In this document: piece by piece, positions 1 through 64,000 of the stretch
How the letters are laid out: each line of letters starts with the position of its first letter
How positions within the stretch are numbered: the stretch's first letter is position 1
Source of the DNA: Atrina japonica
Taxonomy: Eukaryota; Mollusca; Bivalvia; Pterioida; Pinnidae
DNA length: 64,000 nucleotides
Reading direction: 5' to 3'
Assembly (NCBI GenBank): GCA_030159075.1
Contig: BROG01000154.1
Location: forward strand, 124,001 to 188,000
Made by a program: the position numbers and the translations under genes
The notes under the pieces: generated by a model
The model's database searches: none
Told to the model about the DNA's origin: nothing
The model's input: only the letters and a program-made list of their open reading frames with translations

Positions 1-95
1 CCTTTTAAGTTAATAAAAAATGTAAATAAATTCCATTCACCTTCTGCACCATTATGCCTCTAAATTTATTATATGTTTCATATGTTAAATTACAG

Positions 96-52760
<52,665 letters not shown>

Positions 52761-53871
52761 GTAAGTAATATTTTCTCAATCACATACATCTAATCTGCTT
52801 TTCTAATAATTGTCCTTTCTTCATGTTCTTTCTTCAAAAGCATTCTTTAAATCTTTGTATGAGAATGAAATTTGAACTGTACATTAGTTTAGAAAGGTGA
52901 AGTATCATATGCTATCGTACCTGTCAAGTGTACTGAATTCGGCGGTAGTCTACCGATTTTTCTATTCATCTACCGCTTGTCTACCACCGAGAAAAAATCT
53001 ACTGATTTCTACCGATTTTTCTAATTTTCAACAGATTTCCCTATATTTCTATCGCTTCTTGTCCATTTTCCGGTGATCAGTAGATGTTTTTGTCAGGATT
53101 AAATGTTCTAAATCGTAATTTTCAATCTATTAATTGGCCACAAAAAAAAGCTTGAAATTTCTGGTGCCTCCATATCATTGAAGTATTTTTACTTTATTTC
53201 AATCCTTAGACCATAGATCTATTTTGTATAAGTATTAAGACATCTATTCTAGGTTATGTAAGTCCCCTATATCTTCCAAATAGTCATGAAGAACAAGGAC
53301 TAATAACCCTGTTTGTTAATTAATGTCATTAGACCATACAGAGGTGTCATTATCGGAGGTGTGCAGAGGGTAATTACACAATGACCTGTACTGTGGACAG
53401 GTACCTAATATACAGATTGATTACCTGTATATCTAATGACTAAACATCCACACCTATAATCACTATCCATATGTTCTGTACTATATACAGTTATCAGAGA
53501 TTAACATCATTGGTGTAATATTAATTTCATGCAGCTTCTGTAACAATCCTCAATGATTTTACTTTAAAAATTTAGCTGAGAAATATCAAAGCGAGATCGT
53601 GGTGTCTTCTACGATGTCCGTACTCCACATACTAAACAGTGTTATACATGTATCTTAAATTTGTGATGATTTCAATACAAAAATGATGTTTTATTTCATT
53701 TACATAATATTTTATACAAAGATAATAATATCATCCTGTAACACATTGAAACACATTAATATAACCTCAATAATCTTTTTTTTTTCTATTTAAAAGCAGA
53801 TGATTTGATATTTCTTTATCTATTCCTTATAAATTTCAAAGTCGACTAGAAAATTAAAAGAAATGTGATTG

Positions 53872-53872
<1 letters not shown>

Positions 53873-53923
<51 letters not shown>

Positions 53924-53948
53924 ATATATATATATATATATATATATC
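53873..53948. repeat. (TA)n microsatellite
   Basis: AT-dinucleotide tract of about 75 nt with interruptions 'tgtata' and 'attgat'. It produces an Ile/Tyr-rich artefactual frame on the minus strand. Confidence 0.95.
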
Positions 53949-55740
53949 ATCTATATTATTGATTTCCCTTTTAGATGCATAAAATGGCAGATATTGAAGT
54001 TTGAAATTACAATTTTTTCTTGTTATTTCCGAAGGGGGATACCCCCTCCCGTACCCTCCCCTTTCACTTATTTTGACACAACTGGTACACGCATATACAT
54101 CACAATGACAAAGCATTTAAAGTTCTACCGTTGTATGCATTTTCTATCCCCAGAAAAATTTCCTAATGTTGACAGGTATGTGCTATGATCAAATAAACTT
54201 ACCCCTTGCAGATCAAGGTTGAAATTTCCATTTAACTGTAGTATATTGTGTTCATATGATATTGTACTTTTACTTTTACATTTTTATGTCCACCTTCAAC
54301 ATATTGAAGTTTTTGTCATTTGAACTACACCTTGCTTAGATGCATTGTCATGTAATGAAAATCTATGCAATAATCTATAGATTCATTTGAAGTTTTATAT
54401 ATCAAATTAATGAATTAGAAATTGTGTGTAATCTTGTCATTCAAACTTTGATATTTAAGTTAGTGTAAGCGATGTATCGTGTTTATAGATTGATGTAGCA
54501 TGTATAGGCTATTTTTTTTCTTCCTTTTTATGACAGTGATTGTATACAGTTCACTTGTTACTTGAATTAAATATTATTCCGACATGATTTAATGTTTGTC
54601 TGGGATCACATCATTTCCATGAACGGTACTCAGACTAACTGACGGCTCTGTCTTCTTATTAACATTGTATTGCATAAAACAAATATAAAGTTGAAAATCT
54701 TGGGATTGTGTAGACTTATTCCGAACTCATATAGAGTTTTCATGTTATCATTATAGAAGGTTAGAGTTGCTGGAGAAAAAGCATAATTTGTTACCTCTTT
54801 AATAGGCAGTGTAATAACTTGTCTTTTGAGTTTGTCATGTGTGATAAATTTACTGCCGTAAACCACAGAGGACCATTGGCCATCAGACACTCAAAACTTT
54901 GTGTAAAATCAGGCAGAAAATGTTTTTGTGTATATCAGCCATTTAGAGCAAAATTGAGTAAGTAATTGCAGTATTCATGATATTTGATGGGAATTGAAAA
55001 TAAGATGTCTAAATAATTGTTGCAATGTCTGCTTATAGATGAGATTTATCATTCTAAATTCAAAATTTGATTTATCGAGGATCTGTAATTGCAATAAAAT
55101 AATTTTCAATGTAAATTAAACAATCCTTACATTTATAAGGATTGCAGTTCATGCTGCACAGACTTTTTTCCATGAGTAATTGCTTTTATACCCTGATGAT
55201 GTTCAAAAAATGAAAAACAATCCTTAATTAAGGTAAAATAATATCATAAAAGCAAAATTTTCTTGGTTTGGTATGTTCTCATTTTTGTGAAAATAGTATG
55301 TCCACACATAAGTTTTTACCGCAATCAATACATTTCCCCCCATTTTGAGGAATATTTTATGCAATTAACAGGAATTCTTGGTTAAATCTATACAATTAAA
55401 AGGAATATTTAACATGATAGGAAATGGTATTATGTTTTGAGTTCTTATACAATTAACAGGAATGTGCAATAAACAGGTATGCAAATAAGTGGAATCGACT
55501 GTATTTGTCTTTTTAAATTAAACATTTTTCTTTATAATATGTCGATTTTTATATCTTCAATGTATTAGTACTATGGATATGGTATATTTCCAAAATAGAA
55601 GATACTACAGGCTATGGAAAGTAGTGATAAAGGCTTTGGATTCAAGCTGTTTGTGTTCATCTGCCCATCTTTCTGTTCACCACATCCTTTATACGTTGAG
55701 AAGTTTAATGAGGTATCCTGTTAAGATAAGCATGTGCCAA

Positions 55741-56144
55741 GGCCCCCAAATTACCAAATTTTCTCAGTATTCAAGCTCAACTTTTATTTCATTATTTTGA
55801 CTATATAATTATTTATTAAACTTTTAGGTTAGAGTGATTAGGAAACATATTATTAATTGACATCAATTAGATAGAACATTTTGTGTCACATTTATGATTT
55901 TCTGTGTAAAAATGAATAAACATGTTGAGTACGGTACTCAAAATTTGAGTACATACACAAACAATTTTTTAATAATTTCTGAAGTTTTCTTCAAATGAGC
56001 AATAATTTGGATCATTATTTTTAACTGTATGCCATCGATATGCAAACATGTCCGGTTACAGAATAATTCTTGTGTGTTTTTTCCTTGAAATCAGGAAAAG
56101 TTAGTTGAGCTTGAGTAGAGAGTAAATTTGGTGACGTCGGGCCC
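55741..56144. mobile_element. GGGCCC-ended TIR element, intact copy 2
   Basis: 'ggcccccaaattaccaaatt' ... 'attcaagctcaac' at the left and 'gttgagcttgagtagagagt' 'aaatttggtgacgtcgggcc' 'c' at the right are inverted complements of about 40 nt. The central palindrome 'gtactcaaaatttgagtac' lies at 55936. A 404-nt non-autonomous element; the relative at 15696 carries a nested insertion. Confidence 0.65.
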
Positions 56145-56509
56145 AGAATGATTTAGAAAATAGAAACTCAGCACATGTACAGGATGAAAATCAGCTCTGG
56201 GTGGAGACTTTAATGTGTATTAAATTGATCTATGGCTTATAAAGACAGCACAGAAATATGATTTATAATTTATCAACAGCAGTAAATGACAGTTGTTGTC
56301 AGTAACTATGCAACCCATTGATATTTAAGCAATGAGAAACATTGAAACAGAAGATTTTAATGGTATCAGAATGAAATGTTACTGTGGCAGGGAAAATCTG
56401 AAGATGTGTGATACAACCATGATTAAACAGGTGATGAGGACCCCTGAAGGCACTTATAATTTTGTTGACCCCAGCCAAATTCAGACCTAAGTGATAACAT
56501 TTGAAGTAA

Positions 56510-56985
56510 CACTACTTTATTCTATTTACCTTATCAAAATACGATTTACCCTAATAAAATAACCATACTATATACCCCAACAAAATAACCATACTATATA
56601 CCTTCACATATACCCTCACATAATAACCATACTATTTACCCTGACATAATAACCATACTTTTAGCCTCACATGGTAACCATATTACTCACCCCTCTAAAT
56701 GCAAAAGGAGCCATACTATTCACCCCTCTAATAGTAACCATACCATTTACCCTCACAAAATATTCATACTATTTACCTTTACAAAATACCCATACTTTTA
56801 CCCTCACAAAGTAACCATACTATTTACCCTCATATGATAACCATATTAGTCACTTTTCTAAATGTAACCATAATATTTACCCTAACAAAAGTAGCCATAC
56901 TATTTACCCCTCCAATAGTAACCATACCATTTACCCTCACAAAATATCCATACTGTTTACCCTTACAAAGTTACAATACTACCTG
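56510..56985. repeat. ~26-bp minisatellite
   Basis: About 17 degenerate copies of 'ataaccatactatttaccct' 'cacaaa', unit length 25-29 nt, with 'cacccctctaatag' variants scattered among them. Confidence 0.9.
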
Positions 56986-58424
56986 TAGTAACAACTCTAT
57001 TGACAGATTTTAAATAAGAAAGAGAGGACTGATTAGACAAATGAAATATTACAAGGAAAACCTATACAAATTGCCAGATATGATTTTTATGTCACATTTC
57101 TAGTCAGAACAGTAAACTTGAAATGGATCACTGCATCACATATCAATGAAGATGTGTGCTTCTTTTAAACAAACATAACTATGAATCAAGTTTCATTTGA
57201 CAATAAGTTCAAAAGTTGAACCTCCTAAATATTGTCCATAATTTGATGTTGTTTTTTATTGGTTCTGCATGTAATGCAAATCTCATTAGCTATAGTAAAA
57301 ACTTAGTTAGGAGAGGGTATAATTTGATTAAGATTTCTAGGCTTGTGTGGTGCAGACTTGGCGAGTATGTTAACAGGCACTGATACATCAATCATAATCT
57401 TGGTCATTGTTATACTCCTCCATGGATGGTAGATGTATTTTACAATCAGTATTTATTGACTTAAACTAAGTAGACTGGGGCATGGTGAAATATTTGGACA
57501 TGTATTTTAGCCAGATTTATGGCTGTGATCTAAAAATATAGAAAGACAAATTGTAAAGCAGGAATATCTGGGGAATAATAAACTTCCATTTCGTAGATGC
57601 AGTCTGCCATTCCTTGGACTTTCTTGCAGTCAGCCTATATTATCTGAAATGAGACTTGCTCATTCAAATTTGTTTCTTTTTTAAGATAATGGATATACTC
57701 TGACCTATTGCTGACATAATTATATTGTAATTTTTATGTTAAGGTACACGATCTCTATCTTGCCTTGAAATACTTGGGAGAAATTTATAATTGGCATGGA
57801 TTCTTTTTTGATGAAAAATTAAATGTTTATAGCATACACCAATTAAGAGCAGCAAATTGAATTAGATGCCAAGATGAGAAGGTGTATTCTTATCAGTTAT
57901 ATTATATATTTATGATCTAGAGTGAAAATTAAGGAAGATTTAGTAAAGACAAAAATGGCAAACAGTCAAATGTCAAGTTTAAACTATAAAATAACAAAAA
58001 ATTTGAATGTGTATATTTCAGTTTCATATTCTATATAACTTGTTAGTACAAATTCTTAAATTTACTCTGTTATTTTGTGTAAACAAGGGAGAATTTAAAA
58101 GAATTTCTGATTTTGACACCTGCTGTGAGCATAGAGTTATATAACATGTAATTTGTTGTTGTTAATGATAATTCCTTGGTATTAAAGGAACATTTTTGTT
58201 TATTTTTTGTGAATAGACAAACAGAAAAACATCTGCTAAATTGAGAGACTGTGAAAGCCATCACATGGTAATGATACAACGGTAGTGGGTCTCACGTGTG
58301 GAAAATCAAATTAGAATCATCAAAATGTAGTCTCATCAACAATAAGAATTTTTATCTTTTTCTTATCTTGCTCCCTTCACCATTCCTAAAAAAATAAAAA
58401 AGATAACTCTATTCTATATCAATA

Positions 58425-59722
58425 ACACTGTAGATGGATGGTAGTCTATGTTTCTAACTCTGTAGATGGATGGTAGTCCATATAACTAACACTGTAGAGG
58501 GATGGTAGTCCATATAACTAACACTGTAGAGGGATAGTAGTCCATATTACTAACACTGTAGATGGGTATTAGTCTATGTTTCTAACTCTGTAGATGGATG
58601 ATAGTCCATATAACTAACACTGTAGATGGGTATTAGTCTATGTTTCTAACTCTGTAGATGGATGGTAGTCCATATAACTAACACTGTAGAGGGATGGTAG
58701 TCTATATTACTAACACTGTAGAGGGATGGTAGTCTACATTACTAACACTGTAGATGGGTAGTTGTCTATATTACTAACACTGTAGATGGGTAGTTGTCCA
58801 TATTACTAACACTGTAGAGGGATGGTAGTCTATATTACTAATGCTGTAGAGGGATGGTAGTCTATATTACTAACGCTGTAGATGGGTAGTAGTCTATATT
58901 AATAACACTGTAGTTGGGTGGTAGTCTATATTACTAACACTAGATGGATGGTAGTCTGTATTACTAACTCTGTAGATGGATGGTAGTCCATATAACTAAC
59001 ACTGTGGAGGGATGGTAGTCCATATAACTTACACTGTAGAGGGATCAGGTAGTCTATATAACTAACACAGTAGATGGATGGTAGTCTATATAACTAACAC
59101 TGTAGATGGATGGTAGTCTATATAACTAACACTGTAGATGGATGGTAGTCTATGTTTCTAACTCTGTAGATGGATGGTAGTCTGTATAACTAACTTTGTA
59201 GATGGATGGTAGTCTATATAACTAACACTGTAGATGGATGGTAGTCTATATTACTAACACTGTAGATGGGTAGTAGTCTATATAACTAACACTGTAGAGG
59301 GATGGTAGTCTATATTACTAACACTGTAGATGGATGGTGTTCTATATTACTAACACTGTGGAGGGATGGTAGTCTATATAACTAACACTGTAGATGGATG
59401 GTAGTCTATATTACTAACACTGTAGATGGGTAGTAGTCTATATAACTAACACTGTAGATGGATGGTAGTCTATGTTTCTAACTCTGTAGATGGATGGTAG
59501 TCTATATTACTAACACTGTAGATGGATGGTAGTCTATATTACTAACACTGTAGAGGGATGGTGTTCTATATTACTAACACTGTAGATGGGTAGTAGTCTA
59601 TATAAGTAACACTGTAGAGGGATGGTAGTCTATATTTCTAACACTGTAGATGGATGGTAGTCTATATTATTAACACTGTAGAGGGATGGTAGTCTATATT
59701 ACTAACACTGTAGATGGATGGG
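58425..59722. repeat. 32-bp minisatellite
   Basis: About 40 copies of 'taacactgtagatggatggt' 'agtctatattac'. Variants gatgga/gaggga/gatggg and attac/ataac/gtttc are mixed, suggesting repeated block duplication. Confidence 0.95.
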
Positions 59723-60419
59723 GATCATTAAGCTCCTTTCTACCATATTTATGGTAAACATCCTGTAGGATGGCTTTATAAGGGTCCGGATACTAATGTT
59801 AGACACCCTATAGTGATCAGTCTGCCTGTCCATATATTCAACCATACTTTAGTTTATTCATAACAGATTCTGTCCAATTTGTAACTGCTAAAAAAACCTC
59901 AATGAAACTTAGTGCATATATAATTTTTAGACTGTCATGTCTAATTGTGACATCTAGTAAGGTTCAGTATTTCTAAAATGGCTGCCATTTTCAAAATGGC
60001 CACCAAAACACACAAAAACAATTTTCATCCTTTTCCAATTTCAACCAAAAATGATACATTGGGGTAGGATGATATGACAAACAAAAACTATCAGAAATAT
60101 TTAAAATGGTGTCCATTTTCAAATTTTAAGGTGGTTCTTACAGAGCTACAATTTTGAAGGAAGTTTGACATGCAGAACAAAATTAAAAAGTTAACAAGAA
60201 GCTGGTAACAGCTCAACATTAGCATTTTGATAATAACCAAGTCATAACAACACTTTATGTACTACTTGACAAAACATTTTACGTTTTGTGATGAATTGCT
60301 GTCTTCCTAACATACCTTCATATCTGATATGGTTCATAGTATAATTTCCAATGAGGCTGGGTTTTTAAAAAAAATGTTTAAAAGATCTCTTTGTATTTAA
60401 TGCAACAAAAATCTAAGAG

Positions 60420-61712
60420 AGTGTTGCAATATCACTGGTGTCTAGTCATTTTGAGTGTTGTTATCTCACTGATTTTTAGTTGTTTTGAGCATTGCCATAT
60501 CACTGATGTCTAGTCATTTTGAGTGTTGTTATCTCACTGATGTCTAGTTGTTTTGAGCATTGCCATATCACTGATGTCTAGTCATTTTGAGTGTTGTTAT
60601 CTCACTGATGTCCAGTCATTTTGAGTGTTGTTATCTCACTGATGTCCAGTCATTTTAAGTGTTGCCATCTCACTGATGTCTAGTCATTTTGAGTGTTGCC
60701 ATCTTTTGAGTCTAGTTGCTAAGTGTTGTCATCTCACTGATGTCTAGTTATTTTTAGTGTTGCCGTCTGACTGATGTCTAGTCATTTTGACTGTTGCTAT
60801 CTCAGTGATGTCTTGTTGTTTTGAGTGTTGCCATCTCACTGATGTCTAGTTATTTTTAGTGTTGCCATCTGACTGATGTCTAGTCATTTTTAGTGTTGCC
60901 ATCTGACTGATGTCTAGTCATTTTAACTGTTGCCATCTCACTGATGTCTAATTGTTTTAAATGTTGCCATCTCACTGCTGTTTAGTCATTTTGAGTGTTG
61001 CCATCTCACTGATGTCTAGTCATTTTGAGTGTTGCCATCTCACTGATGTCTAGTTGTTTTTATTCTAAGTGTTGTCATCTCACTGATGTCTAGTTATTTT
61101 TAGTGTTGCCGTCTGACTGATGTCTAGTCATTTTGACTGTTGCTATCTCAGTGATGTCTTGTTGTTTTGAGTGTTGCCATCTCACTGATGTCTAGTTATT
61201 TTTAGTGTTGCCGTCTGACTGATGTCTAGTCATTTTGACTGTTGCCATCTCAGTGATGTCTTGTTGTTTTGAGTGTTGCCATCTCACTGATGTCTAATTG
61301 TTTTGAGTGTTGCCATCTCACTGATGTCTAGTCATTTTGAGTGTTGCCATCTCATTGATGTCTAGTCATTTTGACTGTTGCCATCTCACTGGTGTCTAGT
61401 CATTTTGACTGTTGTCATCTCACTGATGTCTAGTCATTTTAACTGTTGCCATCTCACTGATGTCTAATTGTTTTAAATGTTGCCATCTCACTGCTGTTTA
61501 GTCATTTTGAGTGTTGCCATCTCACTGATGTCTAGTCATTTTGAGTGTTGCCATCTCACTGATTTCTAGTTGTTTTGAGTGTTGCAATCTCACTGATGTC
61601 TAGCCATTTTGACTGTTGCCATCTCACTAATGTTTAGTTGTTTTGAGTGTTTGTCACTGATATTTAGTCATTTTGAGTATTGCTTTCTCACTGATGTCCA
61701 GTTGTTTTGGCA
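60420..61712. repeat. 34-bp minisatellite
   Basis: About 37 copies of 'atctcactgatgtctagtca' 'ttttgagtgttgcc'. Long internal blocks are duplicated: the variant series beginning 'aagtgttgtcatctcactga' at 60721 recurs at 61067, and the series beginning 'aactgttgccatctcactga' near 60925 recurs at 61441. Confidence 0.95.
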
Positions 61713-62055
61713 AAGGTATCATGTGACTAAATATTTGTCACTTTCTAATATTTATAGGCGATCTAGTGCTTTAAATGTTGGTTCTATAAAATGATTCTAA
61801 ATTGTTCCTGTCAAAAGATAAGTGCAATGTTTGGCAAATTAACCTATGCAAGACATTTACCACACAAGGAAAAGAGATAATGGAACAGCTATTAAATGTT
61901 GTGTCAGGTGTTGAACAAGGAACTGTATGATTTGCAAATTTGACAAATGTTAAGTTTAGTGTTCATCATGGGATAAAGCAATTATACAGTCCTAGGTTTA
62001 TAGAGTTCAACAAATGCAAAGAGAATTCAAAAAATGGATAAATGGTGTTTTCATT

Positions 62056-62213
62056 ATAGTAAAACCTGCTTTAGTGGCCATTTGTGTATAAAGACACTTG
62101 GTCCCCAATAGAATCATTTGTGTATAAATCAACCTCTATATACAGACAATCTCCCTAGAAAGACTGGTTTTGCTGTGTCCCTAAGGGGATCTTTATATAC
62201 AAGTTAACTGTAT
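62056..62213. mobile_element. CAGT-ended MITE, copy o (inverted)
   Basis: Starts 'tatagtaaaacctgctttag' and ends 'tatacaagttaactgta'. The reverse complement matches 26940-27125 and 42441-42596, including 'ctgtccc / ggggaca'-type words and 'aatcaacctctatatac'. Confidence 0.6.
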
Positions 62214-62254
62214 TTATAAAAGGTCAAAGATCAATAAAATTGCAAAAGATAGTG

Positions 62255-62720
62255 TTCACACAGACCTTGAAAACTGTTTGAAAATAGATTTAGTCCTTGA
62301 AAAAGTGTTTTAAAACAAAAATACCTTTGAAAAGTTCTTGATTTATTTCATCAGAGTGCTTGAATTCTATTCTACTTCTTGCATGTTCATTCATCACTAA
62401 AGAAAGACTTTTAAATAAAGAAAAATTAGCTTGAACATACAGACGCTTCACCTAACATACATACTGTAATACATTTCGAGTCAAGCATTTTTGTGATGAT
62501 GTTCTGCTGAATCTCTTAAGTGTTTAGTGGAACTCTAGGCAGAAATATGAGGTCCATCATTGAAATGTGTAAGATCTTTGCTGTCAGTGTTTCTTTTTCA
62601 TTTTTTCATTCTTTTTTAATCTTTTTTTTTCGACTTGAAAAGTCTTGATAGCTTAATTATATTGAAAGTGCTTGAAAAGCACTATGAGTCTTGGAAAAGT
62701 GTTGAAAAATCTTTTTCCAT
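62255..62720. repeat. 'ccttgaaaagtgctt' repeat, copy 2
   Basis: 'gaccttgaaaactgtttgaa' and 'tagtccttgaaaaagtgttt' 'taaaacaaaaatacctttga' parallel 33705-33950. The tail 'aaaaattagcttgaacatac' 'agacgcttcaccta' parallels 34036-34070. Further 'cttgaaaagtcttgat' units appear at 62635-62710. Confidence 0.65.
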
Positions 62721-62859
62721 GAGATACAAGGTTTGACTAAAAAGAACTTGCAAATAGGGCAAGATGAATTTTATACAGAGAAATACTTTTTTGATGGGTT
62801 AAACCATTTTATGAATTATTCAGATGGTAATAAGGAGATAAAAAACCCAACCCATCTGC

Positions 62860-62985
62860 CACAGAAATGTGGTCTCTCAGGACAGGTGGTCTCTCAGGAC
62901 AGTTGGCCTCTCAGGAGGTTTCGTAAATGTGGCTTCATAAAACAGATAGTTTTTCATGAGAATGGCATCTCAAGGCAGGTTTCAG
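62860..62985. mobile_element. CAGT-ended MITE fragment, copy p
   Basis: 'aaatgtggtctctcaggaca' 'ggtggtctctcaggacagtt' 'ggcctctcagg' shows three short adjacent copies of the arm word, then 'atctcaaggcaggtttcagt'. Another small local amplification of the family core. Confidence 0.55.
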
Positions 62986-63439
62986 TGCATAAAGGTTGCA
63001 TATGGAAATAATAAATAATATCTGTAAAATTGAAGTGGTTATATCTGATATCAAATGAAATGATTGTTATAGATTTGTCTACAGAGTAATTGTATTGTAT
63101 CCATAATTGCAATTTGTACTAGCATTATTTTCACATATATTTCTATGTCCGCAGACATGGATAAATATGGCTGATAAATAATGTAAAATTTGCTAGAAAT
63201 TGTCATCATTGATAAACAATTACACAGTACATGATATAAGTTCTACTATCAAGATTCCTTCATTTCCTGACTTTTAGACATAATTTCTCTTGACATAACT
63301 GATAAAAGCCCATGACAACCATTTTAAACAGGAAAAAGGGATGGTTTTGGCACAGGCATATTTTGGAACTTGTTACATGTAAACCTGAGCAGAATAATTT
63401 TTAGGTGAATGTTATTTGCTGTGCACTAAAAATTATAGC

Positions 63440-64000
63440 ACCGGTACATGGTCTGTTGTGTATTGAAAAATGTAGTATATGGTCTGTTGTGTACTGAAAA
63501 ATGCATTACATGGTCTGTTGTGTACTGAAAAATGCAGTATATGGTCTGTTGTGTACTGAAAAATGCAGTATATGGTCTGTTGTGTACTGAAAAATGCAGT
63601 ATATGGTCTGTTGTGTACTGAAAAATGCATTACATGGTCTGTTGTGTACTGAAAAATGCAGTATATGGTCTGTTGTGTACTGAAAAATGCAGTATATGGT
63701 CTGTTGTGTACTGAAAAATGTAGTATATGGTCTGTTGTGTACTGAAAATGTAGTATATGGTCTGTTGTGTACTGAAAAATGCAGTATTTGGTCTGTTGTG
63801 TACTGAAGAATACAGTACATGGTCTGTTGTGTACTGAATAATGCAGTATATGGTCTGTTGTGTACTGCAAAATACCATATATGGTCTGTTGTGTACTGAA
63901 AAATACATTATATGGATTGTTGTGTACTTAGAAATATAATACATGGTCTGCTGCACTGAAAAATATAGAACATCAACTGTTGTATACTGAAAATACAATA
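63440..64000. repeat. 31-bp minisatellite running off the window end
   Basis: About 18 copies of 'tatggtctgttgtgtactga' 'aaaatgcagta' (31 nt), very uniform from 63470 to 63780 and more diverged to the right. The array is not closed at 64000. Minus-strand repeat frames in three phases are artefacts. Confidence 0.95.

Larger units (their letters stand above)
52761..64000 (+). other. TAK1 intron 14, open at the window end
   Basis: At least 11.2 kb, phase 2. Contains four minisatellites (56510, 58425, 60420, 63440), a TIR element (55741), a 'ccttgaaaagtg' repeat and CAGT-family MITEs. 52930-53060 repeats 'tctaccgattttt' words. 54190-55740, 57000-58420 and 63000-63435 show nothing definable. Confidence 0.8.

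Noticed and set aside
54630..54890. Minus-strand open frame of 86 residues with fairly protein-like composition
   Set aside because: No clear splice sites, no recognisable family, and hydrophobic low-complexity end. Kept out for lack of support, though a transcript check would settle it.
63433..63998. Minus-strand 'QYTTDHILHFSVHNRP' repeat frames up to 145 residues
   Set aside because: The 31-nt unit read through all three frames in turn; no evidence of a gene.
53020..64000. A following TAK1 exon (QELVAELDQDEK-like) in the last 11 kb
   Set aside because: Looked for the expected codons after an AG in the required phase and found no convincing match; it probably lies beyond the window.

Overview
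The window is nuclear DNA from an animal, most likely a bivalve mollusc. It is AT-rich, its one clear gene is split by long GT-AG introns, and it carries dispersed repeats of a kind common in bivalve genomes: elements with 'tctcccaaacgaagtttgg' termini, elements starting near 'gtgagctattgtgatcac', and two tRNA-derived SINE families. The species cannot be named from sequence alone, and the repeat attributions rest on memory of these families, not on a database search.

The gene is a plus-strand MAP3K7 (TAK1, TGF-beta-activated kinase 1) that runs through most of the window and is open at both ends. I place 14 coding exons between 96 and 52760. Their phases join without a break to give 610 codons plus 2 nt. 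Exons 1-6 and the start of exon 7 encode the kinase domain, with the glycine loop, catalytic Lys, HRD, DFG and an activation loop identical to vertebrate TAK1 at the regulatory Thr/Thr/Ser positions. Exons 7-11 encode a Ser/Pro/Gly-rich linker longer than the vertebrate one. Exons 12-14 enter the conserved C-terminal TAB2/TAB3-binding coiled-coil region. About 40 N-terminal residues lie upstream of the window, and the last coiled-coil residues lie beyond 64000.

The introns hold most of the DNA. Introns 1-9 (279-13868) carry small terminal-inverted-repeat elements, SINE copies and one 25-bp minisatellite. Intron 10 (13950-22841) holds nested elements, a 46-bp minisatellite, a candidate alternative terminal exon near 19917, and a striking block of about 2.4 kb (20372-22830) made almost entirely of A and C. 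Intron 11 carries SINEs, a 79-bp array that includes a SINE head, and a 30-bp array that ends just before exon 12. Intron 13 is 24,993 nt and intron 14 is at least 11.2 kb. Both are dominated by minisatellites with units of 21-45 bp, several of them 33 bp.

One family recurs throughout: a Tc1/mariner-like non-autonomous element with TA-flanked CAGT termini and the internal word 'gagaccacctgtctt'. The two 33-bp satellites at 37.2-37.76 kb and 39.99-41.81 kb appear to be amplifications of that word in opposite orientations. No CRISPR array, operon, rRNA or functional tRNA gene is visible. Besides TAK1, the only coding-like candidate is a possible minus-strand exon at 872-1046.
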